A stretch of DNA of 64,000 nt from Paenibacillus_E qinlingensis_A (GTDB lineage Bacteria; Bacillota; Bacilli; Paenibacillales; NBRC-103111), in the NCBI RefSeq assembly GCF_031455095.1, contig NZ_JAVDSB010000020.1:1-64000 (forward strand). Reading direction: 5' to 3'. Position numbers and translations under genes: made by a program. Shown one piece after another: positions 52,661 through 62,288 of this stretch; the stretch's first letter is position 1, and each line of letters starts with the position of its first letter. The notes under the pieces are model-generated. The model was not told where the DNA came from. It ran no database searches and saw only the letters and a list, made by a program, of their open reading frames with translations.

Positions 52661-53230
52661 ATGAAACCCAATACTCGCGACACGATCATCGCCGCCGCGC
52701 TTGACTTGTTTTATTCGCGCGGTTATACAGCGACAGGTGTGCTCGATATCACCAAAGCCGCAGGTGTGCCTAAGGGCTCGTTCTATCACTTTTTTCCAAG
52801 TAAGGAAGCGTTGGCTGAAGCGACCGTCATTGCCTACACCAAGAATAATCGTATCGAGCTCCTGACTGATTCCAGCCCTTCCCCACTTCAACGTATCCAT
52901 AATCATATCGATTATCTCCTAGATTTTGCAGAGCGGGACGGCTATGTGCGAGGCTGCTTATTCGGAAACTTCTCGACAGAAATGCCCTCTCAGAGTGACT
53001 TGGTTTCGCGTGCTGTTGCGGCCGCCCTCGACAATTGGGTCAAACAGCTTACATTAACAATTATTGCAGCCAAAGAGGCTGGCGAAATCACCACGAACTC
53101 TGATCCTGCGAGACTTGCCACCCACATCGTTGCCAGTATCGAAGGTTCCCTTTCTCAGTCCAAGGTTTCCCGCTCCAGTGCACCTCTAGAACTAACCATC
53201 ACTACAATCTTTACTGACCTTCTCTACTAG
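52661..53230 (+). CDS. NemR-like TetR family repressor with a single cysteine
   Basis: A 189-residue TetR-family regulator. The helix-turn-helix is at residues 20-50 (VLDITKAAGVPKGSFYHFFP), followed by a ligand domain. Two segments closely recall E. coli NemR: RGCLFGNFSTE, with its sole cysteine at residue 99 in the place of NemR Cys106, and QSKVSRSSAPLE near the C-terminus. NemR senses hypochlorite and electrophiles through that cysteine, so this protein may too. AAAGGAG precedes the ATG. The same operator lies over its own promoter and over the following ccdA operon, indicating autoregulation and control of the methionine repair genes. Confidence 0.85.
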   Translation: MKPNTRDTIIAAALDLFYSRGYTATGVLDITKAAGVPKGSFYHFFPSKEALAEATVIAYTKNNRIELLTDSSPSPLQRIHNHIDYLLDFAERDGYVRGCLFGNFSTEMPSQSDLVSRAVAAALDNWVKQLTLTIIAAKEAGEITTNSDPARLATHIVASIEGSLSQSKVSRSSAPLELTITTIFTDLLY

Positions 53231-53283
53231 ACAAACTAGACAAAATAGACAAAATAGACAACTTTATATGCAGCAAGTTGCCC

Positions 53284-53322
53284 AAAACAGCAGTTCAAAG
53301 TAATTTCCGAGCTGCTGTTTTT
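53284..53322 (+). terminator. Terminator of the NemR-like repressor gene
   Basis: AAACAGCAG pairs with CTGCTGTTT, followed by TTTTTGA. Confidence 0.8.
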
Positions 53323-53344
53323 GACATTCATTTTTACACAAAGC

Positions 53345-53373
53345 TTGCAAATACTAGACGACCGGTCTATTAT
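53345..53373 (+). promoter_or_regulatory. Promoter and operator of the ccdA-msrAB operon
   Basis: TTGCAA (53345-53350), 17 bases, TATTAT (53368-53373). The operator TAGACGACCGGTCTA (53355-53369) fills the spacer; its arms TAGAC and GTCTA flank GACCG. It matches the site at 52615-52629 except for one base. Confidence 0.78.
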
Positions 53374-53402
53374 GAAGAAACAGAAGAAGGGAGGCTACCT
53401 AT

Positions 53403-54116
53403 ATGTTCACAGAACATGTTTTTGTCGGAAGCGTTTTTATAGCAGGATTACTATCTTTTTTCTCACCATGCATCCTCCCCTTACTTCCTGTGTATATGGC
53501 TCATCTCGGTGCGGTTTCACCCAGAAGTAACGCAAGGGCAGTTCAATTAGGAAAGATGAAGCTTCATCCTCATCTGATCGGTAATACCTTATTTTTTATC
53601 CTAGGCATCTCTGCCGTCTTCCTACTACTTGGATTTGGGGCAGGAGCCTTGGGAACGGTTATTAATAGCTCCTCGTTTATCGTCGTTTGTGGTGCCATTG
53701 TTGTTGTCTTCGGGATCTTTCAGACAGGTCTTATCCAACTACTCTTTCTACAGCGGGAAAGAAAATTAACGATTTCAACGAGTGAAAAGAAAGGTTTCAC
53801 AGCGGCATTCTTGCTTGGCTTAACCTTCAGCTTCGGATGGTCACCATGTATCGGTCCTGTTTTAGCTGCTGTACTTAGTCTATCTGCAAGTGAAGGGTCG
53901 TCGCTTGTTGGCGGAGGATATATGTTCGTGTATACGCTCGGATTAGCCATTCCATTTCTGATTCTCTCCATCTTCTCAGATTTGCTATTAAGTAAGCTAA
54001 GAAAACTGAATGCCTATACACCTACAATAAAAGTCATATCTGGCATCTTGCTGATTGTGATGGGCGTATTGCTCATGACGAACAACTTGAATATATTTGC
54101 TCTTATTTTCAACTAA
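53403..54116 (+). CDS. ccdA: CcdA-type thiol-disulfide transporter
   Basis: A 237-residue membrane protein of the CcdA/DsbD transmembrane family, with six helices. The two redox cysteines are visible: FFSPCILPLLPVY (TM1) and FGWSPCIGPVLAAVLS (TM4), in Pro-rich motifs. GGGAGG precedes the ATG. It passes electrons from cytoplasmic thioredoxin across the membrane. Here it is followed by a thioredoxin-like lipoprotein and an MsrA-MsrB fusion, so its likely acceptor is the surface methionine repair system rather than cytochrome c maturation. Confidence 0.93.
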   Translation: MFTEHVFVGSVFIAGLLSFFSPCILPLLPVYMAHLGAVSPRSNARAVQLGKMKLHPHLIGNTLFFILGISAVFLLLGFGAGALGTVINSSSFIVVCGAIVVVFGIFQTGLIQLLFLQRERKLTISTSEKKGFTAAFLLGLTFSFGWSPCIGPVLAAVLSLSASEGSSLVGGGYMFVYTLGLAIPFLILSIFSDLLLSKLRKLNAYTPTIKVISGILLIVMGVLLMTNNLNIFALIFN

Positions 54117-54135
54117 CTAGGGAGGCGATTCTATC

Positions 54136-54690
54136 ATGATGATAAAAAGAAACTGGATGATCACTACAGCGATCTTACTTACGCTGCTAATTCTTACGGC
54201 TTGTGGCAGTTCGCAAGCTGCACAATCAGAGAATTCACCGCAAGCTGTTCTAAATAAAGGACAGGCTGCACCTCCGTTTACATTGAAAGACTTAGATGGT
54301 AAGAACGTAGATCTAGCTAGCTTTGCTGGGGAAAAAGTTTATGTGAAATATTGGGCTTCTTGGTGTTCGATCTGTTTAGCCGGATTGGATGAAATTGATG
54401 AATTGGCCAGTCAGGACAATGATTTCAAAGTCATTACGATTGTTAACCCCAATTATCGAGGTGAGCAATCATCTGAGCGTTTTACCAAGTGGTTTAAGGG
54501 GTTGCAAGCCGACCAAACAGGAACTCATCTAACCGTTTTGCTAGATGAAGATGGCAAGTGGGCTCAAAAGTTTGGGGTCAGAGCCTATCCATCCTCGTAC
54601 TACATCGGTTCTGATGGCATTCTGGCGAAATCAGTGCCAGGTCATAACGCGAATAGTGCGATACTCAACAATTTTGGTGACATCCATTGA
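54136..54690 (+). CDS. TlpA/ResA-like thioredoxin lipoprotein
   Basis: A 184-residue lipoprotein. Lipobox LILTAC (Cys near residue 23), an AhpC/TSA-thioredoxin fold with the redox motif WASWCSICLAG (CxxC near residue 78) and the cis-Pro region RAYPSSYYIG. It starts at ATG after GGGAGGCG, 19 bases after ccdA. It probably receives electrons from CcdA and reduces the MsrAB lipoprotein, like the extracellular thioredoxins Etrx1/2 next to msrAB in Streptococcus pneumoniae. Confidence 0.9.
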   Translation: MMIKRNWMITTAILLTLLILTACGSSQAAQSENSPQAVLNKGQAAPPFTLKDLDGKNVDLASFAGEKVYVKYWASWCSICLAGLDEIDELASQDNDFKVITIVNPNYRGEQSSERFTKWFKGLQADQTGTHLTVLLDEDGKWAQKFGVRAYPSSYYIGSDGILAKSVPGHNANSAILNNFGDIH

Positions 54691-54717
54691 TAATTGAAGC
54701 TTCTAGGAGGACATATA

Positions 54718-55833
54718 ATGAAAAAATTTGTTCATATAAGTAGTTTGCTGCTCCTACTGTTTGTTACAGCATGTGCCAGCCCAAGTTTCACTTCACAGGC
54801 AACAACGAAAGCGACGAAAGCGAGTACAGCACCGACAACTACCCGTTCAGAAAACCCGAATGATGCAATTGATTACACAAATAGCAAGCTGCAAACGATC
54901 TATTTGGCTGGCGGATGTTTTTGGGGCGTAGAAGCTTATATTTCACGTATTCCTGGTGTACAGAATGTAACTGTAGGTTATGCTAATGGGATAGGTGAGA
55001 ATCCCACTTATAAAGACGTTGTTAGGGAGGATCGTAAGTTTGCCGAGACCGTTGAAGTTAAGTATGATCCGGAACGAATCCCGTTATCTGACCTACTGAA
55101 ACGTTTCTTCAAAATTATTGATCCGACAAGTTTAAATAAACAAGGGAACGATGCGGGGATTAGTTACCGTTCAGGCGTTTATTATGTTAATGAAAGCGAC
55201 GTCTCCGTTATTAATGAAGTGATCGGTAATGAGCAGAAGAAATATGATAAAAAGATCGTTACGGAAGTGCTGCCTTTAACGAACTATTACTTGGCTGAGG
55301 AAGAGCATCAAGATTATTTAGTGAAAAATCCAAATGGCTACTGCCACGTTGATTTGACGATTCTAGATGAGCCTGTCAAAGTAGACCCTACTTTGTACAC
55401 ACGACCGAGCAACGAAGAACTGAAAGCCAAATTATCGGATCTTCAGTACAGGGTCATTGTACTTGGAGCTGAAGAACAGGCTTTCTCCAATGAATACTGG
55501 AATACGTACGATCCTGGTATCTACGTTGATATCGCAACAGGAGAACCTCTTTTCTCTAGTCGTGACAAATACGATTCCGGCTGCGGGTGGCCCAGCTTTA
55601 CTAGACCGATTGATCCGGATGTCGTAACTTATGAAAAGGATACCCGATATAACTTAGTTCGTACGGCGCTTAAGAGCCGTGTAGGAGCTATTCATCTTGG
55701 ACATGTGTTTGATGACGGTCCTGCCGAATCGACAGGAAAAAGATATTGTATCGATAGCGCCTCTATCCGGTTCGTACCACAGGATAAGATGCAGCAAGAA
55801 GGCTATGGATATTTGCGCGCAGCTGTGGAATAA
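54718..55833 (+). CDS. msrAB: Surface methionine sulfoxide reductase, MsrA-MsrB fusion lipoprotein
   Basis: A 371-residue lipoprotein (lipobox FVTACA, Cys near residue 19). Residues about 55-215 are MsrA with the active-site GGCFWGVEAY; residues about 240-365 are MsrB with YDSGCGWPSF and the catalytic Cys in RYCIDSASIRF. The MsrB part lacks the two zinc CxxC pairs of many MsrBs. The ATG at 54718 has GGAGG 7 bases upstream; an in-frame TTG at 54694 is rejected. It reduces both stereoisomers of methionine sulfoxide in surface proteins. It ends the ccdA operon and is followed by a strong terminator. Confidence 0.94.
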   Translation: MKKFVHISSLLLLLFVTACASPSFTSQATTKATKASTAPTTTRSENPNDAIDYTNSKLQTIYLAGGCFWGVEAYISRIPGVQNVTVGYANGIGENPTYKDVVREDRKFAETVEVKYDPERIPLSDLLKRFFKIIDPTSLNKQGNDAGISYRSGVYYVNESDVSVINEVIGNEQKKYDKKIVTEVLPLTNYYLAEEEHQDYLVKNPNGYCHVDLTILDEPVKVDPTLYTRPSNEELKAKLSDLQYRVIVLGAEEQAFSNEYWNTYDPGIYVDIATGEPLFSSRDKYDSGCGWPSFTRPIDPDVVTYEKDTRYNLVRTALKSRVGAIHLGHVFDDGPAESTGKRYCIDSASIRFVPQDKMQQEGYGYLRAAVE

Positions 55834-55838
55834 ATAAG

Positions 55839-55883
55839 AATAAGGACCGGGAGCACTTCTTACAAGTGCTTCCGGTCCTTGCT
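55839..55883. terminator. Bidirectional terminator between msrAB and the glucanase gene
   Basis: AAGGACCGGGAGCACTT pairs with AAGTGCTTCCGGTCCTT around a 5-base loop (one mismatch). It lies between convergent genes. Confidence 0.88.
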
Positions 55884-55893
55884 ATCATCGACT

Positions 55894-58560
55894 TTATTGA
55901 TAGACTTCCATCTCAAAAAGCGAGTAACCATATTGCGTATTACGTTGTGTGCCAGACATTTTTACATACCTAGCGTTGGTTGGGCTGAAGTCAATGTTAT
56001 TCAAGCCGCCAGCTCCAGTTGTTGTTGCGAATACAGGTGTCCAGTTCTCACCATCTGTTGATACTTCAATTGTATACGCTTTTCCGGAAGCATTTTCCCA
56101 GTACAAAATGACGTTACTAATTGAGACCGTTGCTCCCAAATCCACGCTGATCCATTGTGGATCGCTGAATGCGGACTCCCAACGGGAGCCTTTATTACCA
56201 TCCACCGCTTTATTCCCGCCTTGAAGCGGATTCTCAGAGGTAAACGTCGGCTTGTTCAGCGCAAGATTAACGGCCAAATTCGGCGTGATCACCTGTTGAA
56301 CCGAAGCTTCACCAAATCCAGTCGCCGGAATGCTGATTACGTAATTGCCGGCTTCTGTGAATAAGGAAGCGTCTAGCGTGATTTTCCCCGGTGTAATGGT
56401 ATATTTCGCTGTGTTTAACGCAGCTCCATTAACCTTCACCGTCTGGATAGCCTCTCTCCATGCCGCATCATCTTCATAGGTGATCTCAATCGGCTGGCCT
56501 GTCGTATTCTTCGTCACATCTGCCGTTATAACAGGGGTTACTACGGGTACTACGGGTGCAGTTTCGGCACTGCCATACACTTCAAATTCAAAAAGCGAAT
56601 AGCCATAATTCGTTGTCCGTGTCGTACCGTTCATCTTCACATATCTTGCGCTCTCTGGAGCAAATGTAAGATTATCGATTCCTGCCTTACCTGATGCTGT
56701 CGCATAAACCGTCTTCCACGTTACGCCATCCAAGGAAACTTCCAGCGTGTAGCTCTTTGCTGCTGCATTTTCCCAGTTCAAGCGAACGGTGTTAATGACA
56801 TGCTCCACGCCCAAATCCACTGTGATAAACTGTGGATCGCTGAATGCTGACTCCCAACGGGAGCCTTTATTGCCATCCACCGCTTTATTCCCGCCCTGAA
56901 GCGGATTCGCAGAGGTGATCGTCCGTTTGTTCAAAGCAAGATTAAGAGCCAAATTGGTGTTCGTAGTCACTTCCTGCTGCACGATCGCATCGTTGTAGCC
57001 TGAAGCCTGAACGCTGATTGAATAGCTCTTAGCCTCTGCAAATAGTGACGCGTCCAAAGTCAATTTCCCCGACGCTATGCTATACTGAGCTGCAGACACA
57101 ATCGCTCCGTTTAGTTTCACTGCGTTAATCGCATTACGCCATACTGCATCGTCCGCGAAGGTGATTTCGATCGGTTGACCGATCTTATTCGACGTGGTAT
57201 CTGCATTCATTGCAGGAGCTGCTAACGCATTAGATGGGTTGCCATATACTTCAAACTCATACAACGAATAGCCATATGCCGTTGTCCGTGCAGTGCCATT
57301 CATCTTCACATATCTTGCGCTCACAGGTGAGAACGAGATGTCGTTAATACCTGGTTTACCCGAAGTTGTCGTATAAACGGTTTTCCAATTGGCTCCGTCT
57401 GTGGAAACCTCAACCGTATAACTCTTGCCTGCGGCATTTTCCCAGTTCAAAAGTGCACGGCTTATGGTGTGCTCTGAGCCCAGATCCACCGTGATGAATT
57501 GAGGATCGCTAAATGCCGATTCCCATCTTGTATCCTTGTTTCCGTCAACGGCTTTACTGCCGGCTTGCCCAGAATCCGCCGAAGTAATTGTCGGTTTGTT
57601 AAGCGCAAGGTTCACTGTTGAGCTCGTGATGATAACTTGCTGCACGACAGCCGGTGAGTACCCTTTGGCCTCAATCGCAATCTCATAGCTGCCGACTGCT
57701 GGGAATAACGATGCATCCAACGTAATTTTGTCCGCCGCAACACGATATTGACCCATGTTCAATACAGTTCCATTGACCTTCACAGCGTTGATCGCACTAC
57801 TCCAAGCTACATCTTGATTGAACGTAATGTCAATCGGCTGACCAACTCTATTCATAGTCGTATCTGCTGTTAATTCCGGTGTATCCAGAACACCTGAAGG
57901 GGTGCCGAATACTTCGATTTCCCAAAGAGAATAGCCATATTGCGTTGTACGTTTCGTTCCGTTCACTTTTACATATCTAGCATCCACAGCTGGGAACGTA
58001 ATGTCATCGATCCCTTCATGTCCGCGTGTTGTCGTGTAAACAGTTGTCCATTCTACGCCATCCTTAGAAACTTGAACGGTGTAGTTTTTGCCTGCGGCAT
58101 TTTCCCAGTTCAAGCGTACTCGGCTAATTTTGTAGGCCGATTTCAGATTCACTGTAAGGAACTGTGGATCACTGAAATCAGACTCCCAACGCGTATCCAA
58201 CTTGCCATCTACGGCAAAAGCTCCATCTTTGTTCGCCTTTTCCGTAAGGGTTGGTTTATTCAACGCAAGATTAACCGTGGAACTCGTGATCACATTTTGC
58301 TGAATCGCAGCATCCGGGTATCCGTCCGCTAAAATCGTAATTGTATAGCTGTTTTCCTCTACAAATAAGCTGGAATCCAACGTGATTTTACCTGCTGCTA
58401 CGTGATATTTTGAAGCATCCACGTTGTTTCCGTTCACTTTTACCGCTTTAATCGCATTTCTCCATGCTTCATTATCAGCATAAGTCAATTCAATCGCTTG
58501 CCCCGTCGTATTCTGTGAGGAATCCGGCGTTAATTGTGGAGCTATCTTGTGATTCATGTC
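55894..58560 (-). repeat. Tandem DUF1533-discoidin coding repeats
   Basis: The 3' half of the glucanase gene consists of four repeats of about 670 bases, each encoding a DUF1533-like and a discoidin module. The last two discoidin-coding copies share about 90 bases (56155-56240 and 56840-56925) with only a handful of differences, indicating recent duplication or gene conversion. Confidence 0.85.
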
Positions 58561-61500
58561 ACTAACTTTCGTAGGATCAACTTTCACAAGGCTTTTCGGA
58601 CCTACAATAGCCGAACCGGTAACGCCAGCTGCATTGTGGAAAGTGACCGTAACAGGCGCATTCGTCGGGTTCCAAATCATCGAGGAATACGTTGTACCCT
58701 TTTTATAAACCGTAGCTCCAGACCAGCCTGTCGCCCAGATCTCGTTGGAACGCTGACCCAGTGTGGCCATGTTATGAACGAACCAATACGTGTCGAAAAT
58801 TTCGTTCTTCTGTGTACCTTCAACTGTCCATTTGTTCAGAACACTTTGTGAATCGCTTAACGATTGGATTGGCCAAACGATGTGCTGCCAAGCCGTCTCA
58901 GGCCCTTTATTATCTTTTACAAATCCATTGTACAAATCTGCAGCCTTTTGTGTATCAAAGCCATAGCTTGTCAAATATTCCCCAGTAGGCAGCCAATGGA
59001 TACCGTATACATTAACAGGATCGCCACTGAAGAACGTACCGAAATTATAAGCACTTCCGTACACTTGACCGACCGATTTGTGCTTAAACCCTGGCAGCCA
59101 GTTATCGTTGTCGTAATTGAACCAATATTGCTCTACAGCTTTCAGCTCAGTCGTAAAGCCATAAATGGCGATATCGCGACTATCTTTATTACCGGATAGC
59201 AAGCTCCACATGTACTCCCCGACCCAGCCGAAAAGTGCCTCGCCCGCTGCTTCTTGGTTATTCCCGCTGTTATTGTCTCCATATCCGCCAGCCCATGAAT
59301 GGCCTTCATACGGATCAAAGTTGCGAAGGAACGGATAAAGTGGATCGTTTTTGGACGGGTTGCCATAATCACGGATAAGATGTTCAACCATGCCGCCGTA
59401 ATTGTCTTTAAAATCTTGATCGTAGGTAGCTAGAATAGCGGAAGCAAACGCATAATAACCATATGTAAAATGGTGATCGGTTAGTCCTGTGTTGGCGCCG
59501 AATTCACTGGATTTGTAATACATCGTACCCCAAGTCGGATCGTAATACATGAAGTATTCCGGTTCGCCCTTCGTGTACGTATACCAATCAGTTAATATCG
59601 TTTTCAATCTGCTTAGGAACACATTTTTATAATAGGTATCGCCAATTTGATCAGCAATCAATACCCCCATAGCCAAAGGATGAAGTACTTTTCCTTGCCA
59701 GTATGCATCGCCAGCCATGATGTTTTTGGAAGTCGACTCATCGAGGAAGTCCAATTGCTCTAAGAGGGCAGTACGTGAGTATGTGGGATCACTCGGCTCC
59801 GTGAACTGAGGCACGATTCCATTGAATTTGTCTACCGTGGTAAACGAGTTGCCTTCATGCAGCTTCAATGTACCTCGAATGGATGCATATGCAAGATTCG
59901 TAAGCGTGGAATCTGTCTGTTTCCATTGATGCGGCAGCAAGGTCATCAAGGTCGTTGGTGCTAAATCAGCCCGCTTCTGATCAATCGTAACTTCGAATTT
60001 CGTCGTAACATCCGAGGTATTTTCGTTAAAGTTCGGAGTTACCGTCGTATTCGTGACGAAAGCATACGCGTGTTGATAGAAATAGTTCAAATCGCCAGCT
60101 GTAGGAATGGTAGCCAAAGATAAATAATTTTGCCCATTACCAAGTCGTACTTTAATTTTACCCCCGACTTTCGTAAAGGTGGAACCTTCTGGTGCGAACA
60201 CGCCGTAGTGGCGAGTAACCGTTTGCGGTTTCGGAGCGCCATCCAAGTTGGTGACAGTGAACCCGATATGGTCCGCTTTTACAGTAGCACCTTCTGTTGC
60301 CAAGATCGCATTGTTGTTGTCATCGAAAAACTTCGTTGTAGCAGGAAAGTATAATTCCGGTGTTGTAGGATCACTGAACTCGGAGTATAGATAAGGCGAG
60401 CCTTTGACAAAAGTTGTTTTCATTTTTTCTGTCTCATTGTCGCTTAACACAACAGTGGCAGCCCAGTCGCTATACCCGGATATTTTGTTCTTGATACGGG
60501 ATGCACTGATATTGCCAGACATCAAGTACACATCGGGATCTCCACCTGCGTACTGTGAATTCCCACTTTCGTCCACCCAGCCCGTGCCGGGGTTTAGAAT
60601 ACTAAGACCTTGATTCGTATATTTGGATTTAAGCGGAAGCGTGATGAGGCTGTCACTCAAATCTTTAATCAATACCGACTGCCACCAGTCATTGGATGCA
60701 ATCGGCGCAGCGACATTATCCGTTTTATTGACCGGTGGTCTAGGCTGGGGCATTGAAACATCGTTGGTTAAATAACTGCCCTTTCCAACGTTTACCGTAG
60801 AAGCAGTAGGCAATGTCGGAATGGTATAGGTTGGTTGAGGATCCCCTTGCACGTAATCATACACGGAGAAATTGAATAGAGAATAACCGAAGCTAGTCGT
60901 TCTGCTAATGCCTTTCATTCTCACATAACGGCCACTAGCATAGACAGGCGTGTCCATTAGTCCTTCTCGTCCGTTCATTTCTCTGTAAATGGTTTTCCAA
61001 TTAACAGCATCATCCGATACTTGAAGGTCATAGATTCTACCAGCTGCATTTTCCCATTGCAGACGAATACGACCGATCGTGTGAACGCTCTCTAAATCCA
61101 CATACAACCACTCATCACTCGTATCTCGGGAAGACCACCGCGTTTTCAAATCCCCGTCTACCGCATTCTGTGGAATCATCAGTGGTTTGTCTTTCTCAGC
61201 AACTTGGTAGGAGGAAGCGACAACTGGTTTATTTAATGCGACATCTTCTCCAAGAACAATCGGCCGAGGATTACTTCCGCCTGTCCCGTATACCTCAAAT
61301 TCATAGAGTGAGACACCATAATTGCCAGCGCGCTCAAGCGACAGCATCCGAACGTAACGCCCAGCTCCCGTTAGCGCAATCGTATCCACGCCTCCATCAC
61401 CGTTCTTGTTCTCGTAAATATCTTTCCACTCTGACTCATCGTTGGACACTTGAATCTTATACGACTTGGAATAAGCATTCTCCCAACGAAGAACAACTTG

Positions 61501-61800
61501 ATCAATGGTTGCCGCAGCACCAAGGTCAACATAAATCCACTGTGGATCTGCACTAAAGGCACTGCCCCAACGAGAGTCTTTGTCTCCATCTACCGCTTTG
61601 TCTGGTGACAAGCCTCCCTCCATCGAGGAAGCATACGTTGCTCCTTCATACGAAATTAGTTGTGAAGTACCGGCAGCTTTGGCAGCCGTTGCCCTTGGGG
61701 TAGGTACAACGTTAAAAACACTAAGTGCCATAGATGAAGCGATCGAGAAAGTAATCATCTGAAAAAACTTCTTGCGCATACTTCTAGCTTGTAAAGCCAT
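55894..61800 (-). CDS. Secreted multimodular GH81 endo-beta-1,3-glucanase
   Basis: A 1968-residue protein with a signal peptide (about residues 1-40). Two discoidin (F5/8 type C) domains follow (about 47-173 and 187-317), then a GH81 domain (about 337-1080): the Asp in LTDHHFTYGYYAF and the two glutamates spaced by four in NNQEAAGEALFGW match the family's catalytic residues. Then come four alternating DUF1533-like domains (about 1080-1177, 1307-1393, 1527-1617, 1750-1846) and discoidin domains (about 1180-1300, 1398-1520, 1622-1743, 1847-1968). No sortase signal or S-layer domain is seen. AAGGAGGAG precedes the ATG. It probably hydrolyses laminarin, callose or fungal wall glucan, with modules binding polysaccharide. 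Confidence 0.93.
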   Translation of the reverse strand: MALQARSMRKKFFQMITFSIASSMALSVFNVVPTPRATAAKAAGTSQLISYEGATYASSMEGGLSPDKAVDGDKDSRWGSAFSADPQWIYVDLGAAATIDQVVLRWENAYSKSYKIQVSNDESEWKDIYENKNGDGGVDTIALTGAGRYVRMLSLERAGNYGVSLYEFEVYGTGGSNPRPIVLGEDVALNKPVVASSYQVAEKDKPLMIPQNAVDGDLKTRWSSRDTSDEWLYVDLESVHTIGRIRLQWENAAGRIYDLQVSDDAVNWKTIYREMNGREGLMDTPVYASGRYVRMKGISRTTSFGYSLFNFSVYDYVQGDPQPTYTIPTLPTASTVNVGKGSYLTNDVSMPQPRPPVNKTDNVAAPIASNDWWQSVLIKDLSDSLITLPLKSKYTNQGLSILNPGTGWVDESGNSQYAGGDPDVYLMSGNISASRIKNKISGYSDWAATVVLSDNETEKMKTTFVKGSPYLYSEFSDPTTPELYFPATTKFFDDNNNAILATEGATVKADHIGFTVTNLDGAPKPQTVTRHYGVFAPEGSTFTKVGGKIKVRLGNGQNYLSLATIPTAGDLNYFYQHAYAFVTNTTVTPNFNENTSDVTTKFEVTIDQKRADLAPTTLMTLLPHQWKQTDSTLTNLAYASIRGTLKLHEGNSFTTVDKFNGIVPQFTEPSDPTYSRTALLEQLDFLDESTSKNIMAGDAYWQGKVLHPLAMGVLIADQIGDTYYKNVFLSRLKTILTDWYTYTKGEPEYFMYYDPTWGTMYYKSSEFGANTGLTDHHFTYGYYAFASAILATYDQDFKDNYGGMVEHLIRDYGNPSKNDPLYPFLRNFDPYEGHSWAGGYGDNNSGNNQEAAGEALFGWVGEYMWSLLSGNKDSRDIAIYGFTTELKAVEQYWFNYDNDNWLPGFKHKSVGQVYGSAYNFGTFFSGDPVNVYGIHWLPTGEYLTSYGFDTQKAADLYNGFVKDNKGPETAWQHIVWPIQSLSDSQSVLNKWTVEGTQKNEIFDTYWFVHNMATLGQRSNEIWATGWSGATVYKKGTTYSSMIWNPTNAPVTVTFHNAAGVTGSAIVGPKSLVKVDPTKVSDMNHKIAPQLTPDSSQNTTGQAIELTYADNEAWRNAIKAVKVNGNNVDASKYHVAAGKITLDSSLFVEENSYTITILADGYPDAAIQQNVITSSTVNLALNKPTLTEKANKDGAFAVDGKLDTRWESDFSDPQFLTVNLKSAYKISRVRLNWENAAGKNYTVQVSKDGVEWTTVYTTTRGHEGIDDITFPAVDARYVKVNGTKRTTQYGYSLWEIEVFGTPSGVLDTPELTADTTMNRVGQPIDITFNQDVAWSSAINAVKVNGTVLNMGQYRVAADKITLDASLFPAVGSYEIAIEAKGYSPAVVQQVIITSSTVNLALNKPTITSADSGQAGSKAVDGNKDTRWESAFSDPQFITVDLGSEHTISRALLNWENAAGKSYTVEVSTDGANWKTVYTTTSGKPGINDISFSPVSARYVKMNGTARTTAYGYSLYEFEVYGNPSNALAAPAMNADTTSNKIGQPIEITFADDAVWRNAINAVKLNGAIVSAAQYSIASGKLTLDASLFAEAKSYSISVQASGYNDAIVQQEVTTNTNLALNLALNKRTITSANPLQGGNKAVDGNKGSRWESAFSDPQFITVDLGVEHVINTVRLNWENAAAKSYTLEVSLDGVTWKTVYATASGKAGIDNLTFAPESARYVKMNGTTRTTNYGYSLFEFEVYGSAETAPVVPVVTPVITADVTKNTTGQPIEITYEDDAAWREAIQTVKVNGAALNTAKYTITPGKITLDASLFTEAGNYVISIPATGFGEASVQQVITPNLAVNLALNKPTFTSENPLQGGNKAVDGNKGSRWESAFSDPQWISVDLGATVSISNVILYWENASGKAYTIEVSTDGENWTPVFATTTGAGGLNNIDFSPTNARYVKMSGTQRNTQYGYSLFEMEVYQ

Positions 61801-61911
61801 ACCTATTTCTCCTCCTTAGATGTTACCCCTGTGGGGCTCAAGCTGTGAGTACAGTCATGGGCAAAATGGAACGATTACACGCAAATTTTGTCGACTAGTT
61901 TTCACAGCCTG

Positions 61912-61941
61912 ATTATATTATCCACTGGTAAAATAAAACAA
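61912..61941 (-). promoter_or_regulatory. Candidate promoter of the GH81 gene
   Basis: On the minus strand TTGTTT (61941-61936) and TATAAT (61917-61912) are separated by 18 bases, leaving a leader of about 105 bases. The rest of 61801-62288 is AT-rich; I see no convincing gene in it. Confidence 0.6.
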
Positions 61942-62288
61942 TGAGCCCATCTACCTAAGGATTCCAGTCTAGATAGTCCAACTTATCTGTATGCAGAAAG
62001 CACAGTAACCCTATTTTCACATTCATTTTTTAGAGAAGTTAGAACCACAAATCCAAGATGGACACTGCACTCAACGCGTGTGCAACCCCTCTATAAACTC
62101 ATGTAAATTAATGGGTATAAATTACTATAAAATGTTATTTATGATTGTAAGTTTTATATTATATTTTTTATGTAAAAAAGATAAATTATCATTGTACGGA
62201 AGTTTTGGCGAAAATGTCGAAGACGCACGTAAACAGAACCAGCCTATTTCTCTGGAACTATTTTTCATTGCAAATGATATGTACTAGA

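Noticed and set aside
53355..53369. Operator assigned to the LmrA/YxaF group
   Set aside because: The site resembles those boxes too, but the repressor sequence is closer to NemR by its GC and SRS-PLE segments, so I kept the NemR-like reading.
62078..62287. 69-residue plus-strand frame in the AT-rich region
   Set aside because: No ribosome site, no recognisable family and low-complexity AT-rich composition. Probably chance.
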